64,000 nucleotides of DNA from JAIBJN01 sp963811635 (GCA_963811635.1 CAWESB010000016.1:1-64000); one strand, 5' to 3'. Counted from the first letter of the stretch, positions 25,171 to 35,366 are shown. Notes: generated by a model not told the origin, from the sequence alone. A program made the numbers and translations.

Positions 25171-25815
25171 CTAGGAGCGGAGGTAGAGGAGCACCGCGAG
25201 CACGCGCCGTGAGTCGGTGGCGCCTGAGGGCAGGCCGAGCTTGCCGAAGATACTCGAGACGTACTTCTCGACCGCGCGCAGCGAGATGACGAGCTTGTCG
25301 GCGATTCCCTGGTTGGAGCGGCCCTCGGCCATCAGCTCGAGCACCTCGCGCTCGCGGGGGGTGAGCGCGGCGAGCGGGTCGTCGCTCCGGTGCCTGGAGA
25401 GCAGCGTCGAGACGATGATCGGGTCGATCGCGGAGCCCCCTTCCGCAACGCGCTCGACGGCGCCGATGAACTCCTTGACGTCGCTGATGCGATCCTTGAG
25501 CAGGTAGCCGGCGCCGTCGGCCGAGTCGGCGAGCAGCTTCATCGCGAGGCCGACTTCGACGTACTGCGAGAGCACGAGGACGCCTACCGAGGGGTGGTTG
25601 GCGCGGATCTCCAGGGCGGCCTGCATGCCCTCGTCGTGATGGTTCGGCGGCAGCCGGATGTCGACGATCGCGACATCGGGTTCGTAGCTCCGCACCTTCA
25701 GGAGCAGATCGTCGGCGGTTTCGCAGCTGCCCACAACCTCGAGCCCGTTCGTTCCCAGAAGCTCCGTCAGCCCTTCGCGTAGGAGGACGCTGTCCTCGGC
25801 GATCACGACACGCAC
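25171..25815 (-). CDS. NarL/LuxR-family response regulator
   Basis: A 214-residue response regulator. The receiver domain has acidic residues at 7-8 (AED), phospho-acceptor D52 (VAIVDIRLPP), a hydroxyl position in VLVLSQYVE and Lys in YLLKDRI. The C-terminal LuxR helix-turn-helix reads LTPREREVLELMAEGRSN, then GIADKLVISLRAVEKYV. GTG 25815 overlaps the kinase stop by 13 bp, so the two are translationally coupled. It would be phosphorylated by that kinase. Targets are unknown; the downstream membrane protein and MMPL exporter on the same strand are natural candidates. Confidence 0.9.
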   Translation of the reverse strand: MRVVIAEDSVLLREGLTELLGTNGLEVVGSCETADDLLLKVRSYEPDVAIVDIRLPPNHHDEGMQAALEIRANHPSVGVLVLSQYVEVGLAMKLLADSADGAGYLLKDRISDVKEFIGAVERVAEGGSAIDPIIVSTLLSRHRSDDPLAALTPREREVLELMAEGRSNQGIADKLVISLRAVEKYVSSIFGKLGLPSGATDSRRVLAVLLYLRS

Positions 25816-27587
25816 GGGATCTCCGCCCTGACGCGTGTGCCGCCCTCGTGCGGGCTCCAGACCCGAAGCCGGCCGCCGAGTGCTTCGACGCGATCGGCGA
25901 GACCGCGCAACCCCGTGCCGCGCTCGGAATCGGCCCCGCCGACGCCGTCGTCGACGATCTCGACGACGACCTGGCCGTCGGTCCGGCTGACCTCGACGGT
26001 CGTGAGCGAGGCGTCCGCGTGCTTCGCGACGTTCGCGAGGCTCTCGGAGACGAGGTAGTAGGCGGCGACCTCGATCGGCTCGGGGAGGCGTTCGTCGACC
26101 GCGACCTTGAGGCGGACGGCCACGGGCGCCCGCGTCGCGAGCTGCTCGAGCGCGACCGCCAGCCCATGGCCGCTGACCACCGCCGGGTGGAGTCCACGCG
26201 CGACTTCGCGCAGCTCGCCGAGCGAGGTGGCGATCTCGCGGCGCGCGTGCGCCAGGCGCAGTCTGGCCCCACCGTCGGCTCCTAGCTCCTGCTCGAGGAG
26301 GCTCAGCTCGAGCGAGAGCGCGATCAGCCGCTGCTGCGCGCCGTCGTGCAGGTTGCGCTCCAGTCGCTGTCGCTCCTTCTGACCCGCCTCGACGATCCGC
26401 GAGCGCGATCCTCGGAGTTCCTCCAGCCGGGCCCGCAGCTCGACGTGCAGGCGTCCGTTCTCGATCGCGATTCCGGCCGCAGCGCTCACGGCGTCGAGCA
26501 GCTCCGGCTCGTCGACCAGCGCGGGATCGTGGATCAAGGCCGCGATGTGTTCCCCGTTGCGGTCGATCATCGTCGTCGCCCGGTCGCCGCTGTTCGTGGG
26601 CAGCTGCACCGATCGCCCGTCGAGGTCGGACCAGCTCCGGAACTGCGGAAGCCAATACGCGAGCGTCAGCGACGGATCGCGCAGGGTCCGCGCGAGCGCG
26701 TCGCGGAGCTCGCCCGGGGTCGGGTCGGCCTGAATCTCGACGAAAAGGTCTCCGACGGTCGAGCGCGCGAGCCGAGAGCGGAGGATGCCCCCCAGGACGA
26801 AGAGCGGGACTGCGATGTACACGACGACGACCGCCCACCTCGCCGCCGGGAACTCGATCCGGAACTTGTCGAGCGCGACCAGGACCGACCCGAGGAGGAT
26901 GCCGGCCGAGCCAACGAGGATGGGGGCGAGAGCCCTTCGCAGCGGTGGGCTGGCGATGACCCAGCGTCTCGTCAACGTGACGGCCAGGACGACGGAGGCC
27001 AGGACGACCAGCGCCCTCTGGGCCGAGTCGACGTTGCCGGCGACGCCGTCGTTGGGCCAGACCGCCAGCGCGTTCTCGGGGCTTCCGCCGGTCTGGAAGA
27101 AGAGCAGCCAGGCGAGCTCCAGCGGAAACGCCATCAGCGCGAACATGCCGATGACGAAGAGGTCGAACCTCCCCTTGACTCGCCCGTCGGGGAAGGCGAG
27201 GAGGAAGAGCACGAAGACGACCACCCAGGCGTCGCTGAGCCAGATGCCCGCCGTGAACAGGTGCGAGACGTGCGCCTGGATGAGGATTTGGGCCAGCAGA
27301 TACGTGCAGCCGACGATGGTCATGAGCGGGCCGAGCTGGTTCTCCGGCCGCCGTCCCCAGGCGTAGAGGCCACTCGCGGCGAAGGCCAAGCCGATGAGGA
27401 CCTTGAGGCCGTTCGGCGTATTGAGGCCGTCGAGGCCCTGGTAGGCGAGCGTCATCGCCGCGGCGCCCGCGGAGGCGGCGAGGACGAAGATCCAGAGACC
27501 GCGCCTCAGCCACGTCAGGTTCTGGATATTGGCCGCGAGTCTCGGAGGAGCGTTCACGCCCGCCGAGACGGCCTCGGACGTCGCCAC
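25803..27587 (-). CDS. NarL-type sensor histidine kinase with multi-helix N-terminus
   Basis: A 594-residue kinase. About eight N-terminal helices (first LWIFVLAASAGAAAMTLAY) form a membrane sensor without a large external loop. A GAF-like segment (AAAGIAIENGRLHVELRARL at its end) precedes a HisKA_3 domain with the phospho-acceptor His in ERNLHDGAQQRLIALSLEL. The ATPase domain has SLANVAKHA (N box), DDGVGGAD (G1) and GLRGLADRVEALGG. This is the LiaS/DesK-like arrangement and often reports on membrane state. It lies divergent from the arylsulfatase. Confidence 0.9.
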   Translation of the reverse strand: MATSEAVSAGVNAPPRLAANIQNLTWLRRGLWIFVLAASAGAAAMTLAYQGLDGLNTPNGLKVLIGLAFAASGLYAWGRRPENQLGPLMTIVGCTYLLAQILIQAHVSHLFTAGIWLSDAWVVVFVLFLLAFPDGRVKGRFDLFVIGMFALMAFPLELAWLLFFQTGGSPENALAVWPNDGVAGNVDSAQRALVVLASVVLAVTLTRRWVIASPPLRRALAPILVGSAGILLGSVLVALDKFRIEFPAARWAVVVVYIAVPLFVLGGILRSRLARSTVGDLFVEIQADPTPGELRDALARTLRDPSLTLAYWLPQFRSWSDLDGRSVQLPTNSGDRATTMIDRNGEHIAALIHDPALVDEPELLDAVSAAAGIAIENGRLHVELRARLEELRGSRSRIVEAGQKERQRLERNLHDGAQQRLIALSLELSLLEQELGADGGARLRLAHARREIATSLGELREVARGLHPAVVSGHGLAVALEQLATRAPVAVRLKVAVDERLPEPIEVAAYYLVSESLANVAKHADASLTTVEVSRTDGQVVVEIVDDGVGGADSERGTGLRGLADRVEALGGRLRVWSPHEGGTRVRAEIPCVS

Positions 27588-27830
27588 CTGGAGTCCTCTC
27601 TGGGTCGTACTGACCCTCGGACTGGCGGAACCTCTCAGTCGCGGTCGCGTCGATCGGCGCGACCGCGGAAGAAAGGAGGCGCCTTCGGGGCGAGCGTACT
27701 CCCTTTCTCCGGTTGCGTCGAACGTGCTTCGGAGTCGTCCGGCCTCACCCCTCGGGACGATGTCCTCTGACCAGGAGTGTGTTTAGATCGCCGGCATGTT
27801 CAGCAGTTGAGCCGAGCGACGGAGGTAACC

Positions 27831-30194
27831 GTGCCCGACGAGCCAGCCCGCGACCAGCTTCCGATTCCCGACGAGGCCTACGACGGCCCGGTTTACGAGG
27901 ACGCCAAGGACCCCGCGGCGACCTTTCCGCCGATCCAGTCCCTCCGTCCACCGGCAGGCGCGCCCAACGTTCTAATCGTCCTGATCGACGACGCCGGCTT
28001 TGCCTGCTCGAGCGCGTTCGGCGGGCCTTGCCACACGCCGACGGCGGAGCGGCTGGCCGGGGAAGGGCTCAAGTTCAACCGCTTTCACACGACCGCGCTC
28101 TGCTCGCCGACGCGGGCGGCGCTGCTCTCGGGCCGGAACCACCATTCGGTCGGCATGGGCGGGATCACGGAGATCGCCACCTCGGCGCCGGGGTACAACT
28201 CTCTCCGCCCGAACACCTGCGCTCCGCTCGCGGAGACGCTGAAGCTGAACGGCTATGCCACCGCCCAGTTCGGCAAGTGCCACGAGGTGCCGGTCTGGGA
28301 GACGAGCCCGCTCGGCCCATTCGACTCGTGGCCGAGCGGCGGCGGTGGCTTCGAGCACTTCTACGGATTCATCGGCGGCGAGACGAACCAGTACTACCCG
28401 GCGATCTACGAGGGGACGACCGCGGTCGAGCCCGACAAAACGCCCGAGGAGGGCTACCACTTCACCGAGGACATGACCGACAGGACGATCGCCTGGATCC
28501 GCCAGCAGAAGGCGTTGATGGGCGACAAGCCGTTCTTCGTCTACTTCGCGCCGGGGGCGACACACGCTCCGCACCAGGTGCCCGAGGAGTGGTCGGCCAA
28601 GTACAAGGGCAAGTTCGACCAGGGCTGGGACAAGCTCCGCGAAGAGACGATCGCGCGGCAGAAGGAGCTCGGCGTCATTCCTCCCGACACGGAGCTGACC
28701 CCCCGTCCCGAGGAGATCCCCGCCTGGGACGAGATGCCTGACGACCTGAAACCGGTCATGGCGCGACAGATGGAGGTCTACGCCGGCTTCCTCGAGCACA
28801 CCGACCACCACGTCGGCCGGCTCGTCGACGCGCTCGAGGATCTCGGCGTCCTCGAGGACACGCTCGTCTACTACATCATCGGCGACAACGGCGCGAGTGC
28901 CGAGGGCACGGTTCAGGGAACGTTCAACGAGCTGATCATGCTGAACGGTGCCTCGGCTCTCGAGACGACCGAGTTCATGGCCTCCCGGATCGACGAGTTC
29001 GGCACCCCCACTGCCTACAACCACTACGCGGTCGGCTGGGCGCACGCGCTGGACACGCCGTACCAGTGGACGAAGCAGGTCGCCTCCCACTGGGGCGGCA
29101 CCCGCAACGGCACGATCGTGCACTGGCCGAAGGGCATCGCCGCCAAGGGCGAGGTGCGCAGCCAGTTCCACCACGTGATCGACGTCGCGCCGACAGTGCT
29201 CGACGCCGCTGGCGTGCCCGAGCCGACGACGGTTCACGGGGTCTCGCAGAAGCCGATCGAGGGCGTGAGCATGCGCTACTCCTTCGACGACGCCGACGCG
29301 GCCGAGCGCCGCGAGACCCAGTACTTCGAGATGTTCTGCAACCGAGGCATCTACGACAAGGGATGGACGGCGGTCACGCGCCACTCGACTCCATGGGTGG
29401 TCGAGCCGCTGTCCCCGTTCACAGACGACACCTGGGAGCTCTACGACACGAACCGCGACTGGAGCCAGGCGCACGACCTCGCGGCGGAGATGCCAGAGAA
29501 GCTCGACGAGCTGAAGGCGCTTTTCATGGAAGAGGCACGGAAATACAACGTGCTCCCCCTCGACGACCGGCGCGTCGAGCGCTTCAACTCCGACATCGCC
29601 GGGCGCCCGACACTGATCACCGGCGATTCGCAGCTGCTCTTCGGGGGCATGTCGCGTCTCCCCGAAAACGGCGTGATCAACTCCAAGAACAAATCCCACT
29701 CGGTCACCGCCAAGCTCCAAGTTCCGGAAGGCGGCGCCGAGGGCGTGATCATCGCTCAGGGAGGCGCCTTCGCCGGCTGGAGTCTCTACGTGAAGAACGG
29801 CAAGCCGAAGTACTGCCACAACCTGTTCGGCGTCCAGCGCTTCCACGTCGAAAGCGAGAGCGAGATCCCGTCCGGCGAGCATCAGGTGCGGATGGAGTTC
29901 GCCTACGACGGCGGCGGACTCGGCAAGGGCGGCACCGTCTCCCTGTACATCGACGGCACGAAGACCGGAGAGGGGCGGGTCGAAGGAACCGTGCCCATGC
30001 TCTACTCGGCCGACGAGACCTGTGACGTGGGCTCGGACACGGCCTCGCCCGTCAGCGACGACTACACCTCGGAGGGCAGCCGTTTCACCGGCACCATCGA
30101 ATGGGTGCAGATCGACATCGCCGACGCGGCCGAGGACCTCGACCACCTGATCTCGCCGGAGGAGCGTCTCAAGATCGCGATGGCGCGGCAGTAG
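27831..30194 (+). CDS. Arylsulfatase (formylglycine-dependent)
   Basis: A 787-residue type I sulfatase that would cleave sulfate esters. PNVLIVLIDDAGFACSSAFG holds the metal-binding Asp pair, and LCSPTRAALLSGRNHH holds the C-x-P-x-R motif whose Cys is converted to formylglycine. Further expected motifs are present: GKCHEV, YFAPGATHAPHQ and IIGDNGASAEGT. The C-terminal ~180 residues are a beta-rich domain usual in this long subgroup. GTG 27831 follows GGAGG at 27821. No signal peptide is visible, so it may be cytoplasmic or use another route. No formylglycine-generating enzyme is in the window. Confidence 0.9.
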   Translation: MPDEPARDQLPIPDEAYDGPVYEDAKDPAATFPPIQSLRPPAGAPNVLIVLIDDAGFACSSAFGGPCHTPTAERLAGEGLKFNRFHTTALCSPTRAALLSGRNHHSVGMGGITEIATSAPGYNSLRPNTCAPLAETLKLNGYATAQFGKCHEVPVWETSPLGPFDSWPSGGGGFEHFYGFIGGETNQYYPAIYEGTTAVEPDKTPEEGYHFTEDMTDRTIAWIRQQKALMGDKPFFVYFAPGATHAPHQVPEEWSAKYKGKFDQGWDKLREETIARQKELGVIPPDTELTPRPEEIPAWDEMPDDLKPVMARQMEVYAGFLEHTDHHVGRLVDALEDLGVLEDTLVYYIIGDNGASAEGTVQGTFNELIMLNGASALETTEFMASRIDEFGTPTAYNHYAVGWAHALDTPYQWTKQVASHWGGTRNGTIVHWPKGIAAKGEVRSQFHHVIDVAPTVLDAAGVPEPTTVHGVSQKPIEGVSMRYSFDDADAAERRETQYFEMFCNRGIYDKGWTAVTRHSTPWVVEPLSPFTDDTWELYDTNRDWSQAHDLAAEMPEKLDELKALFMEEARKYNVLPLDDRRVERFNSDIAGRPTLITGDSQLLFGGMSRLPENGVINSKNKSHSVTAKLQVPEGGAEGVIIAQGGAFAGWSLYVKNGKPKYCHNLFGVQRFHVESESEIPSGEHQVRMEFAYDGGGLGKGGTVSLYIDGTKTGEGRVEGTVPMLYSADETCDVGSDTASPVSDDYTSEGSRFTGTIEWVQIDIADAAEDLDHLISPEERLKIAMARQ

Positions 30195-30304
30195 GGCCGA
30201 TCCGGCCTACCATCAATGAACGGCTGGCTTTCCCGGGCGGCTAGGCGCTGCCCTAGACTCGGTCCGGCCGGGTTGGTGACAGCACTGCCGAAAGGAAGGA
30301 ATCC

Positions 30305-31673
30305 ATGACGGTCACCCCTGATCCCGCACTCCTCGACGATCTCACCGGGCGCGTCTCCGGGCCCGTTCTTCGCCCTGCCGATGCCGGCTACGACGAGGCG
30401 CGTCGGGTGCACAACGGCCTCGTCGACCGCGACCCCGGCCGTGATCGTGCGCTGCCGCTCCGCGGCCGACGCGGCGGCCGGCGTGCGCTTCGCCCGGGCC
30501 GCCGGGCTCGACGTCTGCGTCCGCGGTGGCGGCCACAACGTCGCCGGTCGCGCGGTCGTCGACGACGCCGTGATGATCGACCTGGCCGAGATGAAAGGCA
30601 CCAGCGTCGACCCGGCGGCGCGCACCGTTCGGGCCGAGGCCGGCCTCAACTGGGCCGAGCTGAACGGCGCGCTGGCCGAGCACGGCCTCGCCGTCACCGG
30701 CGGCGCCATCTCCACGACGGGCATCGCGGGCCTCACGCTCGGCGGCGGCCTGGGCTGGCTGATGGCCAAGTACGGGCTCGCGGCCGACAACCTGCTGGCG
30801 GTCGAGCTCGTCAACGCCGAGGGCGAGATCCTGGACGTCACCCAGGAGTCCGACCCCGATCTCTTCTGGGCGCTGCGCGGCGGCGGCGGCAACTTCGGCA
30901 TCGCCACCAGCTTCACGTACCAGGCGCATCCCCTCGAGCTGGTCACGGGCGGGCTGATCGCCCATCCGGTCAGCGCCGCTCCCGAGCTGTTCCGCTTCTA
31001 CCGGGACGCCGTCGCCGACTGCTCGGACGACCTGACCGTGTTTGCCGCCCTGACGCACGCGCCGGACGGGTCCGGGGCGAAGCTCGCAGCAATGGCCGTG
31101 TTCCACACGGGTGAGCCCGAGCAGGCCGATGCGGACCTGGCGCGGTTCAAGGAGTGGGGCGACCCGCTGGTCGTGGACGTCGGGCGGATGCCGTACCCCG
31201 TCATGAACACCCTGCTCGATGCCGGCTTCCCGGCCGGGGCGCTGAACTACTGGCTCTCGAGCTTCGCGCCCGACCTCTCGGATGCGCTGATCGATGGGAT
31301 GGCCGAGCGCTACGAGTCGGTGCCCTCGCCGATGAGCCCCATGCTGCTCGAGCACTTCCACGGCGCCGTCACCCGGGTCGGCGTCACCGACACCGCGGTG
31401 CCCCATCGCCGGAAGGGCTGGAACCTCCTTATCCCCTCCGTGTGGATGGATCCGGCGGCGACGGACGAGAACGTCGCGTGGACCCGGGAGACGCACGCGG
31501 CTCTCGGCCCGCACCTCGACCAGGCCCGGTGGCTCAACTACCTGGGCGACGACCAGCGTGAGGACGCGGTGCGCGCCGCCTACGGGCCCAACTACGACCG
31601 GTTGCTCGAGGCCAAGCGGCGCTACGACCCGGAGAACGTCTTCCGCCACAACCACAACATCGACCCGAGCTAG
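30305..31673 (+). CDS. FAD-binding (BBE-like) oxidoreductase, one frameshift
   Basis: A 455-residue FAD-linked oxidase after removal of one base. ATG 30305 follows GGAAGG. The frame breaks at the C run 30433-30436; three C would join NGLVDRDP to AVIVRCRSAADAAAGV, which is the normal family sequence, and the total then divides by three. The FAD domain has VCVRGGGHNVAGRAVVDD (the His is the usual flavin-linkage position) and GGGLGWLMAKYG. The C-terminal BBE motif reads YGPNYDRLLEAKRRYDPENV, FRHNHNI. Such enzymes oxidise sugars, alcohols or alkaloid-like compounds. The frameshift is probably a sequence error. A paralogue lies at 37428-38831. Confidence 0.85.
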
Positions 31674-31689
31674 GCGCCAAGAGCGGGCG

Positions 31690-32463
31690 ATGGCCGCGAA
31701 CGTCGACAAGGCGATCGACCGCATGTACGCGGGCCCGCTCGACGAGTTCGTCGTCCGCCGGAACGAGCTCGCCCGGTCGCTGAGCAAGGAGGGCGACCGG
31801 AAACGCGCCGAGGGCGTGAAGGAGCTGCGGAAGCCCTCCGTGGCGGCGTGGGCGGTGAACCAGCTCGCCCGCCACGAGAAGATGCGCCTCCGGAGCCTCT
31901 TCACGGCCGGCGAGCGACTGCGCGCCGCGCACGAGGAGCTACTCGGCGGCGGCTCCGCGGAGCCGCTCGAGCGGGCACGCGACGACGAGCGCAACGCAAT
32001 CGGCGAGTTGGCGGGCGCAGCCGGGACGATCCTCGAGGACGCGGGGCACCCGCCCACCGAGGCGATGCTCGACCGCGTGCGGGACACGCTTCACGCAGCG
32101 GTCGTCGACGAGAGCGTCGGCGAGCGTGTGCGCGCAGGGCGCCTCGAGAAGGAGGAGCGGGCGACCGGCTTCGGCTTCGCGACCCTCCCCGCAGGCAAGC
32201 CGGCGAAGCGGAAGGCGTCGGCCAGGGCCCCCGATCGCGAGCGCCGGGAGCGCGAGCGGAAAGCGGCGCGCGAGCAGGTGCTCGACGCCGAAGAGTCCCT
32301 CCGGGAGGCCCGGCGCCGGGTCGCCGACGCGGAGAAGGAGGCGAAGGCGCGCGCCCGGGAGCTGGAGCGGGCGGAGCGGGAGCTCGAGCGCTGCCGCTCG
32401 AGCGCCGAGAGCGCCGAGGCCGAACTGGAGGAGGCCCGCGCCGAGAGGGACGCCCTGGACTAG
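31690..32463 (+). CDS. Coiled-coil protein of unknown function
   Basis: A 257-residue soluble, highly charged protein. The first half is helical with a motif LRKPSVAAWAVNQLARHE that I associate with a widespread actinobacterial hypothetical family. The second half (from ~175) is a continuous Arg/Glu/Ala coiled coil (for example RERRERERKAAREQ) ending in EARAERDALD. The ATG at 31690 lies 16 bp after the oxidase stop, so the two may be cotranscribed. No catalytic motif is visible. Confidence 0.75.
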   Translation: MAANVDKAIDRMYAGPLDEFVVRRNELARSLSKEGDRKRAEGVKELRKPSVAAWAVNQLARHEKMRLRSLFTAGERLRAAHEELLGGGSAEPLERARDDERNAIGELAGAAGTILEDAGHPPTEAMLDRVRDTLHAAVVDESVGERVRAGRLEKEERATGFGFATLPAGKPAKRKASARAPDRERRERERKAAREQVLDAEESLREARRRVADAEKEAKARARELERAERELERCRSSAESAEAELEEARAERDALD

Positions 32464-32517
32464 TTCGGTCCGTCCGGGAAGTGCCGGTGTGGACCGGAGC
32501 GCCTACCCTGTGGCGAC

Positions 32518-32910
32518 ATGCCCGTCGTCCACAAGATCCTCGTCGCCTTCGACGATCCCGCCAGCCGCACGCTCGAGCATGCAGCCGACCTGGCGCTGGC
32601 GCTCGGCTCCGAGCTGATCGTGACCAACGTCGCCCCCGCCGATCCCGAGGACCGCGACGAGGCGGACCGCTACGGCCGCGAGCGCCTCGACCAGGCCCGC
32701 GCGTACCTCGAGGGCCGCGGGCTGAGCGCCGATCTGGTCCAGCTCGCCGGCCAGCCGGCCGAGGCGATCGTCAAGCTCGCCGAGGAGCGGGAAGCCGACC
32801 TGATCGTCGTCGGCATGCGCAAGAAGGGCTTCTTCGAGCGCCTCGTCGAGGGCAGCGTCGCCCAGAACGTGCTGCGTCGCGCCACCTGCGACGTTCTCGC
32901 CGTCCACTAA
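32518..32910 (+). CDS. Universal stress protein (UspA family)
   Basis: A 130-residue single USP domain. It starts KILVAFDDPASRTLEHAADL, has the mid-domain signature EADLIVVGMRKKGFFERLVE, and ends GSVAQNVLRRATCDVLAVH. The usual ATP-binding pattern G-x2-G-x9-G-S/T is altered to G-x4-G-x8-GS, so nucleotide binding is uncertain. The TauE-type exporter follows after 6 bp and is probably in the same transcript. Confidence 0.9.
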   Translation: MPVVHKILVAFDDPASRTLEHAADLALALGSELIVTNVAPADPEDRDEADRYGRERLDQARAYLEGRGLSADLVQLAGQPAEAIVKLAEEREADLIVVGMRKKGFFERLVEGSVAQNVLRRATCDVLAVH

Positions 32911-32916
32911 CCCGGC

Positions 32917-33879
32917 GTGAACGACCCGAGACTAGTCGCAGCGGGGTTCATCACCGGCTTGCTGGTCGGCATGACCGGGATGGGCGGCGGCTCGTTGATG
33001 ACGCCCATCCTCATCTTCTTCTTCGGCTTCAACCCGGCGACGGCGATCGGCACGGACATCCTCCACGGCGCGATCTTCAAGTCGTTCGGGGCCGTTCGCC
33101 ACCGCCGGCTGGGAACGGTCAGGGCCCGACTTGCCCTCTGGATGCTGGTCGGGAGCGCCCCCGCGTCGCTCCTCGGCGTCTGGGCGGCCACGTACCTCAC
33201 GGATCGCTACGGGGACAGCGTCGACTCGGTGCAGGGCCGCGTGCTCGGCTTCACCCTGCTGATCGGCGCGATCTCGTTCGTGGCCAAGGCGCTGCTGCAC
33301 ACGAGCCCGCCCACGAGCGGGATGAGCCGGCTGACGAACCGTGACCGGATCGTGGCCGTGGCGATCGGGCTCGTGGGCGGGTTCATCGTCGGTCTCACCT
33401 CGGTCGGGAGCGGGACGCTCTTCGCGCTGGCAATGCTCTTCGCCTTCCCATTGGCCGCGAAGTACGTCGTCGGGACCGACATCGCCCACGCCGCCGCGCT
33501 CCTCTTTATTGCCGGTCTCGGCCACCTCGTCGCCGGGAACGTCGACGTGCCCGCGATCAGCTGGCTCCTGGTCGGCTCGATCCCCGGGGTGCTGATCGGA
33601 AGCCAGATCAGTGTCGGCCTCCCCGAGCGGGTCCTGCGGCTCGCGCTCGCTTCGGTGCTGGCGCTCAGCGGCCTCAAGCTCCTGGACGTCCCCTATGCGA
33701 ACACGATCGTGGTCGTCTCCCTCGTCCTGGGCCTCATGCTCCTGGCCGGCTGGGGCGTCGCCGTGCTGATCGCGCGGCGGGGGCGGAGGGAGGAGGAGCC
33801 GGCCGTCGGCCCGAGCGTCAGGCCGGTCTCCGAGCCGCCCGCAACTGCGGCGACGCAGACCCCCGAACGGCGCTCATGA
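32917..33879 (+). CDS. TauE/SafE-family membrane transporter
   Basis: A 320-residue protein with eight or so helices in two repeats. The first repeat holds GFITGLLVGMTGMGGGSLMTP and the second GLVGGFIVGLTSVGSGTLFA, the duplicated signature of the family. Members move sulfite, sulfonates or other organosulfur anions across the membrane. The hydrophilic C-terminal tail (RRGRREEEPAVGP onward) is unusually long and Pro/Ala rich. The GTG start at 32917 lies 6 bp after the universal stress gene. Confidence 0.85.
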   Translation: MNDPRLVAAGFITGLLVGMTGMGGGSLMTPILIFFFGFNPATAIGTDILHGAIFKSFGAVRHRRLGTVRARLALWMLVGSAPASLLGVWAATYLTDRYGDSVDSVQGRVLGFTLLIGAISFVAKALLHTSPPTSGMSRLTNRDRIVAVAIGLVGGFIVGLTSVGSGTLFALAMLFAFPLAAKYVVGTDIAHAAALLFIAGLGHLVAGNVDVPAISWLLVGSIPGVLIGSQISVGLPERVLRLALASVLALSGLKLLDVPYANTIVVVSLVLGLMLLAGWGVAVLIARRGRREEEPAVGPSVRPVSEPPATAATQTPERRS

Positions 33880-33959
33880 AATCGCCCGCCCTATCCGAAA
33901 TGGACTGGGAGGCGCGCCTGCGGGGCCTCTCGACCAGCCTGCGTTCGGCAGCGCCCCCC

Positions 33960-34949
33960 TCACAGGTTCACGCGGGACATGTCCTTGTAGCGGTCGCCCG
34001 CGGCCGCGCCGATCGGCACCGCCTCGTCGAGGCGCCTGAGGTCGTCCTCGTCGAGCTCGACCTCGAGCGCGGCGACGTTCTCCTCGAGATGGCCGACCCT
34101 CGTCGTGCCCGGGATGGGGACGATGTCGTCGCCCTGCGCGAGCACCCAGGCGAGCGCGAGCTGGCAGGTGTTGCAGCCCTTCTCGGCGGCGAGCTCCTCG
34201 ATGCGGGCGACGAGCTCGAGGTTCCGCTCGAGGTTCCCCTCCTGGAAGCGCGGCTGGTCGCGGCGGAAGGAGTCGTGTTCCGGCAGGTCGTCGGCGCAGC
34301 GGATCGTCCCCGAGAGGAAGCCGCGGCCGATCGGGCTGTAGGCGACGAAGCCGATCCCGAGCTCGCGGACAGTGGCGAACACCTCGGCTTCCGGATCGCG
34401 CGTCCAGAGCGAGTACTCGCTCTGGAGCGCGGTGATCGGGTGGACGGCGTGCGCCCGGCGGATCGTCGCGGGCGCGGCCTCCGAGAGCCCGAGATGTCGG
34501 ACCTTGCCGGCCCGGACGAGCTCGGCCATGGCGCCGACGGTCTCCTCGATCGGTGTCCGCACGTCGACGCGGTGCTGGTAGTAGAGGTCGATGTGGTCGA
34601 CGCCGAGACGCTCGAGCGAGGCGTCGCAGGCCCTGTGCACGTACTCAGGCGTACCGTTGATCCCCACCCAGGCGCCGTCCTCGCGGCGCTCGTTCCCGAA
34701 CTTCGTCGCGATGACGATCTCTTCGCGCCGGCCCGCGACCGCCTTGCCGACGAGGCGCTCGTTCGTGAACGGGCCGTACATGTCGGCCGTGTCCAGGAAG
34801 GTGACGCCCAGATCGAGGGCGCGATGGATCGTGGCGATCGCCCCGGCCTCGTCGGCGGTCCCGTAGAACTCGGACATGCCCATACAGCCGAGGCCGAGGG
34901 CGGAAACTGCAAGGCCTTCGCGGCCGAGCGTGCGGGTGGGGAAGCTCAT
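33960..34949 (-). CDS. Aldo/keto reductase
   Basis: A 329-residue NADPH-dependent TIM-barrel reductase. ATG 34949 opens with RTLGREGLAVSALGLGCMGM. Catalytic residues are in place: Asp and Tyr in FLDTADMYGPF, Lys in IVIATKFG, His in DLYYQHRVD. The cofactor-binding end reads IPIPGTTRVGHLEENVAAL. Family members reduce carbonyls broadly; the substrate cannot be told. It lies divergent from the NfeD gene. Confidence 0.9.
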   Translation of the reverse strand: MSFPTRTLGREGLAVSALGLGCMGMSEFYGTADEAGAIATIHRALDLGVTFLDTADMYGPFTNERLVGKAVAGRREEIVIATKFGNERREDGAWVGINGTPEYVHRACDASLERLGVDHIDLYYQHRVDVRTPIEETVGAMAELVRAGKVRHLGLSEAAPATIRRAHAVHPITALQSEYSLWTRDPEAEVFATVRELGIGFVAYSPIGRGFLSGTIRCADDLPEHDSFRRDQPRFQEGNLERNLELVARIEELAAEKGCNTCQLALAWVLAQGDDIVPIPGTTRVGHLEENVAALEVELDEDDLRRLDEAVPIGAAAGDRYKDMSRVNL

Positions 34950-35045
34950 GCCGACACCGTAGACGCATGGGCCAGGTCCAGGTCGAGGACCGGCCGCGGC
35001 GGCCGAACGCCGCGCGCCACCATGCCGGCACCGTAGGCTCCGCAC

Positions 35046-35366
35046 ATGCTGCTGATCACCGGGCTGGTCCTCCTCTTCGTTCTGCCGACGCCCTGGAACG
35101 TGATCGTGCTGCTCGCATGCATCCTGCTCTGGCTCGGTGAGGTCGGGATCATCTGGCGGTTCTCCAGGAAGAAAAAGGTGCGGACCGGCACCCAGACCCT
35201 CGTCGGGCGGAAGGCCACGGTGATCTCGCCCTGCAAGCCGCTCGGTCAGGTGCGGCTCGGCGGGGAGTCCGAGATCTGGCGCGCCCGCTGCGCCGAGGGC
35301 GCCGAGCAGGGCGAGACGGTCACGATCGTCGGCATCGACCAGCTGACCCTGATCGTCGAGCGCTGA
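35046..35366 (+). CDS. NfeD-like short membrane protein
   Basis: A 106-residue protein with one or two N-terminal helices (LITGLVLLFVLPTPWNVIVL, LLACILLWLGEVGIIW). A C-terminal OB-fold-like domain (LVGRKATVISPCKPLGQVRL to VTIVGIDQLTLIVE) is typical of NfeD proteins. These usually partner with stomatin/SPFH proteins or ClpP-class proteases; neither gene is next door. It ends directly against the convergent chloride channel stop. Confidence 0.8.
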   Translation: MLLITGLVLLFVLPTPWNVIVLLACILLWLGEVGIIWRFSRKKKVRTGTQTLVGRKATVISPCKPLGQVRLGGESEIWRARCAEGAEQGETVTIVGIDQLTLIVER

